Positions 31,827 to 43,440 are shown, counted from the stretch's first letter. The stretch: DNA of 64,000 bases from Maratus speciosus (GCA_963932465.1 OZ010795.1:517643451-517707450), one strand, 5' to 3'. Notes: generated from the sequence alone by a model not told the origin. Translations and numbers: made by a program.

Positions 31827-33743
31827 CAGTGGTCGTCCTCCGGGTGATCCGAACCCGATCCCTTCAGTGGGAGAGGTGACTCGGAGTCCGGCAGCGCTTG
31901 TAGTGTCAAGCCAGACGGGGCGGGACAAGGACGAACCGCAGCCTCCTCGAGAGGCCCGGCGCCGAGAGGCAATGGGTCCGGCGGCCACGGGTAACGGACG
32001 TTGCGTACGAGGTTGGAGGGCCATCTCGGTGACCGACATGTTCTCCACCCTCCGGGGACCACGGTTCTCGTGGGGAGCCCGGTAGCGACACTCCATAGCT
32101 CGATCCCAGAGCCGGTTTCGACCGGGTGGTGACTCTGGGCAAAGGGTAAGCAAATGCGGTAGGGCCTTGTCCACCTTTTGACCAAGAGGGAGCCTGAGAG
32201 GAAATTGCGGACCTCGCAGAACCGTCTTTGGTGCTCGTTAGTGACGACGGCGCTCGCGGAAATGCCATGCAGGGACTCCCGGAGCGACCGAAGGGCGAGG
32301 ATTTCGGACAGCGCCTAGGTTACTTTTTGACCTAGTGTGGCTCATCCCGCCACAGCTCCGGTAGCGGAGCTAGTTGTGTGTCGGAGTTCGGCGGTGCCCC
32401 CGCTTGACCATGAAGCGGTCGCGGAGGGAGGCCAGCGTGGAGCTGGTTGCCCGAAGTTACGCCGTACCCCATGGGAGGGGGTCGGCCGGCAGGTCCGCTG
32501 CCGTGCTCCATCCCCGCCGGGAACCGGACCGGAGGCTCGCCGACTAATGCGGCGGCGCTTTGATCCTCAGGCGAACGATTGGTCCGACTCATGACCAGCG
32601 TGTCTATGCGCTTCCGAAGGTTACCGCGCTCGGAGGTGTGGTCATAGCGGTTTCTAAACATAACTTTCGAACGCACAGCCCCAGGTCGCTGGGGCGGGCC
32701 TGGTTTGGGTCGGGAGGTAGGTGGCCGCGAAGGAGCTCGCGTGCGGTTCGTCCGCCTAGTTCTGAATGCCGGCCTACCGCCTCCTGGCCTTTCCCGGGTT
32801 CGTCTTGGAGTCTCGGAACACAGCGAAAGTCGTTGGCTGGGCTCGCAAATCGTGAGTCAGCTTCGTCGGCTTATTTGTGTTCGCAGCCCTCGACGGAAAC
32901 TGTGTTTTGGCGACTAACAATGTAGCGGACGCTATTGCACGGGGTCAGGGGCATTCGTGCTCCGGAACCCACGGCGACCGTGAGGTAAGGTAGAGGTGGG
33001 CCGGGCTCCTGCCCGCCTTCCGCGGCTCCTCCGCCCTTGGGTGGGGGAGCTGTGGGGGGCGGGCGGGGGCTCGGCCCATCCAACCCCTAGCGAGGCGGGG
33101 CCTATCCCGTCTAGGTGGAGCTTTCCGTGCCCACCTGGGGTCGCTAACGGCACCTAGTCTGGTCCTTCTGACTCCCAGCGAGATCCACGAGGGGTTCCGC
33201 TGGTCGAGGTGGGAGGCCGGGCGAAAAGCCTAGAGCAAGGACGCTTTACGTCCGGAGAGGTTTTCCCCATTCTCCTGGGTTTTAGCTAGGGGCCCCTAAA
33301 ATAACTTTCCCGACTAACCCTATCGGTTGTTCCTCAAAAATGTTTTTGCCGGATAATGGTAGTTGATCTTGAGGGACCTCCGTAAAGCAACCCCCGCGTA
33401 GGGATCTTCGGCATTGGCCCGTGGACTCGGTTCCTTTGTAGGTTCCGAATTCTGCGGGTCGTCGGGGTGAACTACGTGGGGACCAAGAGAAGGAACCATC
33501 TGGCTCTTCTAGCTGGGTGGGAGGTTCTGTCGCATCGACCGGATGTCTAACTCTTGGGCGCAGGGCTTCGTGACGTGCGTTGGCCAGTGCGAAGTCCTTG
33601 GGCGACCACGCGCTGACGGCGGGTGCACGGCAGAGAAACTTCTTTAAGGAGGGTCTGCTCCGCGTCAGCTGTGTGCATGTCTGGGCCCTGAGTGACCTAT
33701 GTCGCCGGACGAAGGCTCGCGGCTCCGCCGCGAGAGCTAGTTT
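31827..33743. mobile_element. GC-rich 1.9-kb insertion with 14-bp target duplication
   Basis: TATACCAGTTTAAT flanks the insert at 31813-31826 and 33744-33757. The uninterrupted site is present in repeat D copy 2 near 22620. The insert is far richer in GC than anything else here and carries no conserved 18S, 5.8S or 28S rRNA core that I recognise. It ends with a stem CTCGCGG/CCGCGAG, then AG-CTAG-T. That resembles a Helitron 3' end, and the left junction A|TC also fits, but Helitrons leave no duplication; a LINE-type insertion fits the duplication better. Several 70-120-codon frames occur on both strands with no recognisable domain. Confidence 0.6.
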
Positions 33744-33823
33744 TATACCAGTTTAATGATAGGGAACGTAAATCACAAAAGAAACAAACTTGAAATAGTG
33801 TAATGAGAGCTTGAAAACTACGA

Positions 33824-33919
33824 GCAGTCGTAGCGTACGCTGAAAGCACTTGTTTACGTCCGATCACGAAAACCAAACAGCATCGAGCGCGGTCAGTACT
33901 TGGGAGGGTGACCACATGG
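33824..33919 (+). ncRNA. 5S rRNA-derived segment in repeat D copy 3
   Basis: Same 5S-like block as at 22697: CGTCCGATCAC, CATCGAGCGCGGTCAGTACT, GGGAGGGTGACCACATGG. It retains the region of the 5S internal control elements. About 95 bases are recognisable. Confidence 0.7.
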
Positions 33920-34310
33920 ATAACGCTGAAAGTTCAAATATTTCTATTACAGACACTTCTACAGATATTTCTATAGCTCTTGGTGAAATTAGCTTATAGA
34001 AAAAAGAACCATAATTATATAATACTTTGTTTTTTTATGGAATTCTATAAGAAATTTTTGTAAGGGAAAGTGCTGGGCCAGCAAAGGAATAGCAGTGGGA
34101 TAGGTGCTAGCACTGCAGGAAAAGTGCCGGATTGAAGTAATGTGATGGCATATCAATGCTGGCCTGCTGTTGGCCATCACTGATGGGCCAGCTGCATTCG
34201 GCTCGGACACTTTCCGACAGGTTTATGTAATGGCACCCTTGCACGCTGATGGCACTGCTGGCTGCCATCTTTTTTCCAGCTGCTGGCCCATTGTTTCTTT
34301 CTTTGCTGGG

Positions 34311-34850
34311 AGGTGATGAAACCTGAGTGCATAATTTTAATCCCATTAACAAGTCCGCAACAGGTGTATGGAAACACACTGATTCTCCGCCGCCAAAAAA
34401 AAAATCTGACAAACCCAAATCTGCTGGATAGGTCATGATGATTATTTTCTTTGATCATAAAGATGTAATCTATCAGCATGCCGTGCCTCCAAATACTACT
34501 ATGAATGGTGAATTTTAGGTTTCAGTGTAGAAAATTATGCGTCAACACATATCGAGACAGCGTCATGATCTGATAGGGAATTGGATTTTGCATCGCGATA
34601 ATGCTCGCCCGTGTGTTAGAAATATCTCAGTAAATGCAATTATAAAATCATGCCCCTTTTTCCTTACACTCCAGATCTCACACCATGCGATTTCTGTCTG
34701 TTTCCGACGTTGAAGGAAAAGCTTCGTGGCAGAAAATTTAATACAGATTCTGAAGTTATTTCAGCAATGCAGGGTTCTTTGAAGCAGCTTCCAGAAAAAG
34801 GCTTCTCTACTTTTTTCGAAAAGGGGGTTGAACGATGGGACCGTTAAATA
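34311..34850 (+). pseudogene. mariner transposase, C-terminal fragment
   Basis: It continues the fragment at 30933 after repeat D. GGTGATGAAACC gives GDET (first catalytic Asp), where the next codon is TGA instead of Trp. HRDNARP (about 34595) carries the second Asp. YTPDLTPCDF (about 34668) carries the third, in a DD34D-type layout. The frame at 34650-34847 ends KGVERWDR, the usual mariner C-terminus. Many stops make it inactive. Confidence 0.85.
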
Positions 34851-35276
34851 TCATCTTAGGGAAGGTATTTTGAAAAAGAATGATGTATTTGTTGTAAATA
34901 TATTTCTTGATTTTTTATGATTTTACTCTCAGTTTTTATGGAATACCATTTGTATTCGTAAAATAGTATATGTTTGTCAAAGTTATTAAAATACGAATAA
35001 AATTAAACTTTCTGACCTATATAAGCGTGAGTTTGATTTTCTAAACATATGATCTGTTTCATGAACGCCGAAGAAAACACAATTACTTCCCAGTCGTGTT
35101 AAAAGTAAAGTATAATATAATTCATATAAATTGTTATTAAGATATTACACATAATTTGAGAGATTTATTGTGTTTTCAAACAAAATAGTACGTACTAATT
35201 TTATTAGCAATAATGTTTTCGGTTACGAAAATAATATAAAAAAAAACTAATTATTATATGCGAATTGATATTTCCT
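34851..35276. other. AT-rich flank of mariner
   Basis: Probably includes the decayed 3' untranslated region and terminal repeat of mariner. The terminus could not be placed. Confidence 0.4.
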
Positions 35277-36495
35277 TCTATATATAAAAAAAAGTTTTGA
35301 TTTGGAAATGGACCAATGAACATCTGCGTAGATATTCCGGGTTGATCCGCATCCAATTTGAATGCTTAAGCATGACCTTTCATCGTTAATATTAAGAAAA
35401 CTGTTGCATACAAAAATATGAAAATCGGTGGTATTATAGAAAAACGTTTGATAAACACGCTGATGCAGACAGTTTACAAATCGAAGAATTATTTTAAGAG
35501 ATATTTAATGCTAAAGTTGGACAAAGTCGTTCCATTAAAAAAGTTTTATTTGAGCAAAAACTATGCATGAGAATTTAATCATTTTTAGATAATTTTATAC
35601 GTTATAAGTTCCCAATGCGCAGATTGCATTTATTTTTCTTATTTGACGCAGTTTTTGAGGTTTTATTTCTATTTTTAATTCAAATTTTCAGCATTTCGAG
35701 AGATGTTTTTTACAAATTTAGAAAATATCATTAATTTAAACTGTTGCCAATTGTATAAACAGCGAAACAAATTATCATATCAAATATTTCTTCAAATTAA
35801 AAATTTATTTACACGCGACTATTACAAACAGAAAAAAAAACTTTAAAATTAGAATTAAATGATTACATGTTAAAAGCAGGAAAATTACGTCATAAGAACC
35901 ATATTTACACTTGAATTTTACGTCATATTTAAAATGCCCAAAAAATATGGTAAAACAATTTAAATTGAAAAATATATTTGCGCGAGATATTTTGAGATAA
36001 TCTTTTCAACTATTATCGTGAATTCGAAGACAGCGCAAATAATATTTCCTTCTAACAACAAAAGTATTTTTACGTGAATATTAATAAGAGAAATAAAAGT
36101 TTGGTGTAAATTACGTCAGATTTGAAACGATACATTTAAAATGAATTATTTAAAAGAACTATCTTATAGCGCTGCTAAAAAATACCGGGAGACAATGACA
36201 CTGTTTACTTAATTCATTTTACATTAGCTCATTTTCAAATAACTAATATGTTTAATTAAATACGAAAACAGACATTGTATCTCTTAACAGCAATAGATTT
36301 GGTCTTAAAAATCCCCAATCCAAGAAAAACGAATGGAAACCCGTTTACAGAGAGATCGCTACTGTTTTTTTTTTTTAAATTTTAATTCAATATTTTTAAA
36401 GCCGATCAAATGCGTGCAATTAGCGTGTTTTTTGGATTTTGGTGTCCCTGAACGGGGGTTGGCGAGCGTAGCTCGTAGGGGGCAGAGCCCCCTAG
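35277..36495 (+). mobile_element. Helitron-like repeat A, copy 2 (both ends, 1.2 kb)
   Basis: It begins TCTATATATAAAAAAAAG and ends with the hairpin GGGGGCAGAGCCCCC overlapping CTAG, followed by T. TC at the left, and hairpin plus CTRR|T at the right, are Helitron features, although the base before TC is T, not A. No Rep-helicase is present, so it is non-autonomous. It provides the uninterrupted reference for the insertions at 6085 and 27382. The final 170 bases are the best conserved part among copies. Confidence 0.6.
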
Positions 36496-36622
36496 TAGAT
36501 CTAAAAATTAATGTTTGATTTTGAAAAAATATCAGTATTTATTAAAAAATGAGGAATTTATTGTATAATACTATTACCAAGAAATAGACTTAATTTTTAG
36601 ATTTGTTCAGTGCATTTCCCAA

Positions 36623-36795
36623 ACTCTTCCCACATTAAAATCTTATTGGGGAATTTTACAGTGTATAGCAAAAATAATTTGCTTTTGAATGTATTTGGAA
36701 AATCGAAGTTTTCTCACATTAAAGTCTTATTGAGGAATTTGAAAGTGTGTAGCACAAATTATTTGGTTTTGGATTCATTTGGAAAATCGAAGTAA
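36623..36795. repeat. Direct repeat, period about 84 bp (two units)
   Basis: Two units share 'cacattaaa(a/g)tcttattg', 'ggaattt' and 'atttggaaaatcgaagt'. The 61-codon frame across them gives a repeated peptide with GKSKF and no known domain. Confidence 0.7.
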
Positions 36796-37061
36796 GCTTT
36801 ATTGTTATACCATACCACTTAAAAAAATTAGCATTATAACTTATAGGGAACTTTGTGGTACTGGGTTCGCTTATTAACATTTCAAATTTATGTTACTTTA
36901 AAGTTAAAACTTTTAGTACTTTGATAAGACGATTACGTTTACTGATGATTATATTACTCACAATTGAAGAAGACAAGATAAATTAAAAATAAGAGAAATC
37001 GAAAATTTCCCCCTCTTTTAAAAAAGATGCATCTTCCGTTTGTATCTCTATTAACTAAATA

Positions 37062-37911
37062 CACTGGTGTCCAAAATTAAAGACCAATCACAAAATGCTA
37101 ATTTTCAAGTACGCGAATACTCAAAAGGAAATAATATAATTCGAATAATTACTATCTCTACAGCACAGCTAGTCCATATAGCATCTCATTTATGTCACAC
37201 ATGGTCATAAGTGTCACAGTCACTACGGTGAAGCAAAAAATAGGAAATTCCACACGTCTCATTATGAGTCTCAAATGATCACTATATGTGACTTCACTGA
37301 GACGTCACTGTGACTGCTGCTTTCTGTCGAGTCACCATGGGACTTTACAGTGTAGTTACATTATGACTCTCACGTGACTGTCGTCTGCAGACTCAATTTC
37401 AAAGTCATTGTGAACGCTGCATTGTGAGAAGTTTCCAAATAATGTCACATGATGACTTTCAGGTGACAGAGAGACTACTGTGAAGTCACCATTGTGCCCT
37501 TTTGTGAAAAGTCACCATGTGACTATAATGTGATATTATTTGGTGACTTATCATAATGCAACGTTCATGATGACTTTGAAATTGAGTCTAAGAATGACAG
37601 TCACATGAGAGCCACAATGTAACTACATTGTAAAGTCACCTGGTGACTCGTCACAAAGCAGCAGTCACATTGACGTCTTAGTGGAGTCACATATAGTGCT
37701 CATTTGAGACTCATAATGAGACGTGTGGAATTTCCTATTTTTTGTTTTACCGTAGTGACTGTGGCACTTGTGACCATGTGTGACATGAATGAGATGCTAT
37801 ATGGACTAGCTGTGCTGTAGGGATAGTAATTATTGGAATTATTCCCTTTTGAGTATTCGCTTATTTAAAAATTAGCATTTTGTGACTGGTCCTTAATTTT
37901 GGACACCAGTG
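37062..37911. mobile_element. 850-bp near-perfect palindrome, Tc1/mariner-type foldback
   Basis: The ends CACTGGTGTCCAAAATTAA and TTAATTTTGGACACCAGTG are exact inverse copies, flanked by TA (37060-37061, 37912-37913). Pairing continues with few mismatches through arms of nearly 400 bp, leaving a loop of about 70 bp around 37450-37520. The sequence is rich in GTCAC/GTGAC words. It is non-coding. Transcription would give one long hairpin RNA. Confidence 0.85.
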
Positions 37912-37991
37912 TATTTAGGTCATTCATTTAATTACAATTTTTAACAGTGAAGATCTTTCGTTGAAGCTGTATTGTAGCTTTACTCTTATAA

Positions 37992-38012
37992 AACAACAAC
38001 AACAACAAAAAC
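37992..38012. repeat. (ACA)n microsatellite
   Basis: Seven or so ACA trinucleotides in AT-rich DNA. Confidence 0.8.
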
Positions 38013-38479
38013 ACAACTAATATATAAATTCAGGAGAATAAATAACATACGATACATTCATTAGATTGATCTCATATTATAGTTTTATCCATAAATTGTC
38101 AACGAAATATTTTATCTGCCTACAAGAGATAATAGGAATGAGACTGGTAATTTTCATAACGTCTATAAAATTTTGATTTTGTAAAACTGAAAACATATAA
38201 TCACAGATGCATGTTTACTATAACAGAAAATTTAATAATCACATAATTGTCTTAGAACTATTCAATAAGTAATTTGCTTCTACTGAGGAGTGTAAACGCC
38301 AACAACATTTGCAAAAGAAAAAAGAAAAAAAAAGCAATTTAACAAATTACAACGACCATTTGGAAAATGATTTTTTCAAAGACTAAAATTTAAGACAAAA
38401 AATCGAACGGAGTTGATCATACATTACGTACGCCATGAATTAAACATTAATAGTGTTATTACACGTACAAATTTCAAGT

Positions 38480-38835
38480 GACAAAAATCGCCTGCGACGC
38501 GTCAGATTTCCTGAAACTTACGTATTATCCGCTTGAAACTTACGTATTATCCAAGCATTTCATTTGCTGTTCGGGAAAAGGCTTTTAAATCGTAGAAATA
38601 TGACGACCAATTTTAAATGAAATTTCATTCTTAAACTTCTAAACGTCCCACAATATTACTTTTTACACCGTCGTATAAAGAAAAAAATGTGCTTTTAAAT
38701 GCAATTTGTTTGAAAGCTGTATCTCAATTTGTTTCTGAGTTATTAATTTTTTTTGTAGTTTTTATTACTTTTTGTCATAGTGGCAACAGAAGTATCCATC
38801 TCTGTTGAAAGTAAAGGGAACTACAGATTACTGTA
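38480..38835 (+). repeat. Repeat E, inverted relative to other copies
   Basis: The reverse complement aligns with 52270-52560 ('tttactttcaa', 'ttgttgccac', 'gctttcaaa(t/c)aaattgcattt', 'tacgacggtgtaaaa'). It is the part of the family distal to the Helitron-type 5' end seen at 52609 and 48960. Confidence 0.55.
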
Positions 38836-39173
38836 TAGACCAATCAGAAAACGAATAAAATGCGGATTCAACCAATAAAACGCCTCAGATATGTTTTTGA
38901 TTTCCTACCCTGCCAGAGAACAATAACCATTTTTCCAAATGGTTAAAAAATAAATAAATAAAAGGTCAAGTGCGAGTATTATACTAGCGCTCAGAGGGTT
39001 CGTACAATAAATATATGAATTATTAACTGTATTAAAAAAAAAAATCGTTGTTGAAAGAATAATAAGACTTTGTAAAAAACCACACAACGTAGCGTTGGGT
39101 ATAGCTGTATATACAAGAAAAGTAGGAATGAGCATACCACAAAAGTTCAAAGTGATATGAAGACTAAATAATA

Positions 39174-40133
39174 TCCCAACAAAAAGTTTTCGGTAAAAAA
39201 AAAAAAAAAAAAGCGCCAAGTTCTCCTTAATTTTTCGGCCAGAAAATGTAGTGATATCTGAAGTTCGCACAAGTTAAAAGCCAAACATCCCAAATCTTTC
39301 ATTGAAAATGGCTTCCTGCGACTTGACCGTTAATGCCTTTTACAGCATTTCAAAATTAATGATTGGAAATTACGCATTTATGAATTATTTAAATATTAAA
39401 AGTAATATTAGAACGCAAAGAGGCAAATTCACATAAAGACATTATAAGTAATTGATTTCTGATAACTACCATTCAGTTTCGACAAACATTAGTTTTGATT
39501 ACAGATCATTTAGTCCACTTATGTTTTAATTGCCATTTTGCACGGTCTAAAGCTAAAGTCATTAACGTAAAACCCAAGAAATAAAACAAAATTTACTTAC
39601 TTCAAATCTCACAATATGTTACATTATATTTTATTGTATAATATTGAAATCTTGTGTATTGACGAAAGAGATTTTTTTCGTTTGAACATTTATTATAGTT
39701 TGTTTGCATACATTAAGAGGTATTCGATTTATAATCTGTTAAAAGCTGATACTAATTATGTTTTAGCAATTAGGGATATTATCTCCTGAATACAAGTATT
39801 TTGTTATTTTTAACTTCTAAGCATTTAAATAGACTGAAGTTGTTTAAATGCTTTTTTCAAATGTGTATTTTATTTCTGTACTCTGTGCCACAAAATGCCT
39901 AAAGTCCTCAAAAAATGTAGTTGGCATGTAGCTCATTTGTACATACTTTAGAATTTGAAAAATCCTTCAGAAAGCATTAACGGCCAAGTCGCAGGAAGCC
40001 ATTTTCAATGAAAGATTTGGGATGTTTGGCTTTTAACTTCTGCGAACTTCAGATATCACTACATTTTCTGGCCGAAAAATTAAGGAGAACTTGGCGCTTT
40101 TTTTTTTTTTTTTACCGAAAACTTTTTGTTGGT
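39174..40133. mobile_element. Foldback element (about 960 bp)
   Basis: The left arm (39174-39340) and right arm (39970-40133) are inverted copies, e.g. 'aaaaagttttcggtaaaa' left and 'tttaccgaaaactttttg' right, then 'ggcttcctgcgacttg' against 'caagtcgcaggaagcc'. Each arm has an A/T run beside GCGCCAAG/CTTGGCGC. The spacer (about 630 bp) is AT-rich and has no gene. The frame at 38905-39270 spans the arm only by chance. Confidence 0.75.
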
Positions 40134-41867
40134 ATATCACTACTTTTTGTATGTTTTTCAAGTTTGTTATTCTAAACTATATTAATATGAAAAAACTTAA
40201 ATTTCGGTACTTTTATGCTAGCCGGGAGCAAATCTTCTCATTAGCCTTTTGTTTTTTCGCCAATAGCAGTTTTCATTTTTCACATGTGTAAATTAGAAAC
40301 AATGATTTGATTTTCCAATAAAATATTTTGGTTTATGTTATTATTTCTTATTTATTTATTTATTTATTTATTTCTATGTTAAATATTCTATTAAAATGAG
40401 GGAAATGCATCTATTTTAAATGAGATAACTGAAAAGTATATATCTTTAAATGAAATGAATGCAATATGAACAATGGAGTTGGGGACAGTATTTGGCGATT
40501 TGCCACTTGCGCCCGGCTAACATAAAAATACCTAAATTTATTTTATTGAGCTTTACAAATTTATTCTTTATTTCTTTTTATATTAAAGTACTAGCCGCCT
40601 CTAGCAAGCAGTATTTACCGTATTAATTCCATGTTAAACGCTGCATCATGTTACTGTTATTCATAATTTAATTTACTTGCAAATTCTTTCGCCAAGTCGG
40701 AAGCTTTTGATAGAGAAATCAAGAACTCATTAGGATCATGGAAGCACATCATATATTTTGTGTTGTTATGCATTTCATCTTTCCTGACAAATATCTCTTA
40801 ACTCACTTATGCATGTTTCCTTAGCAGTTACGATTCGTTCTATAATGCGAAAATTTTTAATCCTATTAAGTAATCTTTTCTAATTGGGCTTACTGCCAAT
40901 TGTTGTATTTTAACTGATACGACTGGGTACAAGTGAAATGGTTCTTATGAAATCCTTTGACAATATCTGCATTTGCATTAAACTATATTGATGCTAATAT
41001 CTTTTTTGTTTCACGTTAACCTTTTCAGTAGACTCGATTACGGAAGAATAGAAGGTCTACCGGCTCACTGCTATGATCCATTTGAAAATCTATCATTCTT
41101 CTAATCTGACCGTGTTGAAGAATTAGTCAATGTGCCATGGTTTTAAGATTTTAGCTAATTTTATTCGAAACCTGAAAACTAAAATGCGAGGAACCGGATT
41201 ATAGAAGATTCATTCTAACGTACATATCGATTAACAGGTTACATAATAATCATAAGGAGAACTGGAAGTTTCAATGCTTTAATAGTTTCCGTAAATTCTC
41301 TTTATATAATACAGAAGTTTTAGCGGTGTAAAGATTAACAACGTAGTCACAATAAGTATAATAACAGTACAATATAATAACAATAGCAGAGGTTTTGGGC
41401 AGTGACGAAACTATTAGCACTTTGGAAATATTAGTACGTTATATCATTTAACTCTTCAGATGATATGAGGAAAAATAAAAATAGATGGCTGGCATTAATA
41501 ATTAACTCAATGAAAAATAGCCACTAGCGTCAAATATTCGCCAAGCTTGGCGACATTTAGCAAAGTTTCGCCGAATTTGGTAATATATCATGTGAATTCT
41601 CAAATTTGGTGACAAAAAATATTTTGTTTATTCTGACGTCATAATGATGCATATGTATTATGTATTATACACATACCTATAATATGTACGATGCAAATGT
41701 ATTATGTATTATATGCATATGTATATATGTATAATATGTATGATGCATATGCATAAGTTCATTAACATCACTAAAACGCACTTAAAGGAATAATTTTCCA
41801 TAAATAGTAGGGATAATTGCCAGATTGAATAGAGTGCTATTGAGAAATAAATTCCGACATTTATAAT
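40134..41867. other. AT-rich stretch, no gene recognised
   Basis: (TTTA)n near 40345-40372, a G-like fragment with GCGCCCGGCTAAC near 40510, CGCCAAGCTTGGCG near 41531, and a TATGCATA-rich palindromic patch at 41640-41760. No gene seen. Confidence 0.5.
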
Positions 41868-42259
41868 AGACCGGGAGGCGTCTGTACACACCATCACCTC
41901 GTCGAGTTCACAGCTGAAATTTTAGGATTAGTTAAAACTAGATTAGCATATTTAAATGCAACTGGTCTCTTAAGTCATATCTTGGTAGAAACCACCTGAA
42001 GACTTAATTTTAGTGGTTGATAGGTTTACTATTGTATTTTCATGCATCCAAAAGATTGGAAACATGGAGGAATGGGTGCAGGAAAACACAATGGAAAATC
42101 CACCAATTAACCTGTAAAATCGGGTCTGTAGGTGGTTTCCACAAAGATATGACTTGGCAGACCTGTTACATTTCAATACGCTAATCGATATTTAACTAAT
42201 CCTAAAATTTCAGCCGTTAACTCGATGAGGTGATGATCTGTGCAGACGCCTCCCGGTCT
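41868..42259. mobile_element. Palindromic MITE (392 bp)
   Basis: It begins AGACCGGGAGGCGTCTG and ends CAGACGCCTCCCGGTCT. Arms continue inward as 'catcacctcg', 'gctgaaattttaggattagt' and 'ggtagaaaccacct', nearly to the centre. No coding; target duplication unclear. Confidence 0.75.
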
Positions 42260-42780
42260 TTAATGAAATTTGTTTTAAGGAAGTAAGAGATAGAAAGATG
42301 GACAGATAAACTGAAAGATTTGCCTTATTAAGATTTTTGTAAAAGCATATAAAAATTCATTCAGCTTGAAATCATGTAACACCTTTATAACTCAGGTTAA
42401 TTTTCTGTAATCGGGTTTTGGCGACCAACATATCTTATCTATAACTATAATCATTTTTTTTACAGATTTAAAATTAACAGTAAATTAAAAGTAAGTAGGC
42501 TAATAATACAATATAATAACATTAGCAGTGGACTTCGGACGCCGCATCTGTCGCACATCGTTAAAGACAGTTTATTAGTTACACATTTCATTTAATTAAA
42601 AGGAGATTTTTAAACTTTCATATGGAATTAGGATATTTTTCCACTATAGGGACTTTGGCATTTTTTTTTAAATCTTGGCGCAATTCGAACTTCAGAAACT
42701 GAGATATGTTGCCAAATGATATAAACAACTATGAAAACAAACCTGATAAACTTTTATGTTATTTATATATTTATATGAGG
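42260..42780. other. AT-rich stretch, no gene recognised
   Basis: Nothing recognised. A frame that enters the 102/84-bp array begins at 42706. Confidence 0.45.
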
Positions 42781-42782
42781 CG

Positions 42783-43440
42783 CCTGATTAATGTCCCCAT
42801 GATTTGTGCCCCCATACGTCATTTTGACGCCACAAGAAATGGGGATATAAATATGGTGCTGGATCATTTCACTTTTCACGGAATCCTGATTAATGCCCCC
42901 ATGATATATGCCCCCATATCTGAAAGGGACACAAATCCAATGCTAGAGAAATTTCCTTTCGTTGAGAGCCTGATTAACGTCCCCATGATTTAAGTCCCCA
43001 TACGTCATTTTGACGTCACAAAAAAGGGGGGCACAAATCCAGTGCTCGAGCATTTCACTTTTGACGAAATCCTGATTAACATCCCCATGATATATGCCCT
43101 CATACCAGAAGGGGACACAAATCCAGTGATGGAGAATTTTTATTTCGTTGAGAGCCTGATTAATGTCCCCATGATTTATGCCCCATACGTCATTTTGACG
43201 TCACAAAAAATGGGGGCTCAAATCCAGTGCTGGAGCATTTTACTTTCGAAGAAATCCTGATTAACATCCCATGATATGTATCCCCATACGTCATTTTGAT
43301 GACGTCACAGTAGATGGGGACTTAAATCAGGGGGCACAAATCCAGAACTGGAACATTTTATTTTTTCGAGAATTCCTGATATACGACCCCATGATATATG
43401 CCCCCATATGTCATTTTTACGTCAGAACATAGGGGGAACA
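42783..43440 (+). repeat. Higher-order tandem repeat, alternating 102- and 84-bp units
   Basis: CCTGATTAA/CCTGAT anchors lie at 42783, 42885, 42969, 43071, 43155, 43256 and 43375, giving steps of 102, 84, 102, 84, 101 and 119. Long units contain CGTCATTTTGACG(T/C)CAC; short units instead contain 'gggacacaaatcca' and 'gttgagagcctgatt'. The 186-bp dimer is thus the real repeat. Since 102 and 84 are both multiples of three, one frame (42706-43260, broken only by TAA at 42991) reads a repeated LINVPMIYAP peptide. Coding is doubtful. Confidence 0.85.

Larger units (their letters stand above)
31272..34310 (+). mobile_element. Repeat D, copy 3 (full length, split by GC-rich insertion)
   Basis: It starts CCCAGCAAAGA and ends TCTTTGCTGGG, an 11-bp inverted repeat. 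It interrupts the mariner gene inside the Ile-Thr-Gly-Asp-Glu codons, with AG on both sides (31270-31271 and 34311-34312), consistent with a 2-bp target duplication. Without the inner insertion it is about 1.1 kb. It includes a 5S rRNA-like stretch and has no transposase. The DNA transposon superfamily is not assigned. Confidence 0.75.

Noticed and set aside
31930..32000. HDV-like ribozyme ('gcctcctcg...ggcgcc')
   Set aside because: It superficially resembles the HDV core but lies over 100 bases from the element end, and the required nested pairings could not be built.
31812..33153. Many 70-120-codon frames on both strands of the GC-rich insertion
   Set aside because: GC-rich DNA has few stop codons; the frames overlap on both strands and show no domain.
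31827..33743. 28S/18S rRNA gene fragment
   Set aside because: Composition suggested rDNA, but none of the conserved rRNA core motifs is present. A spacer origin remains possible.
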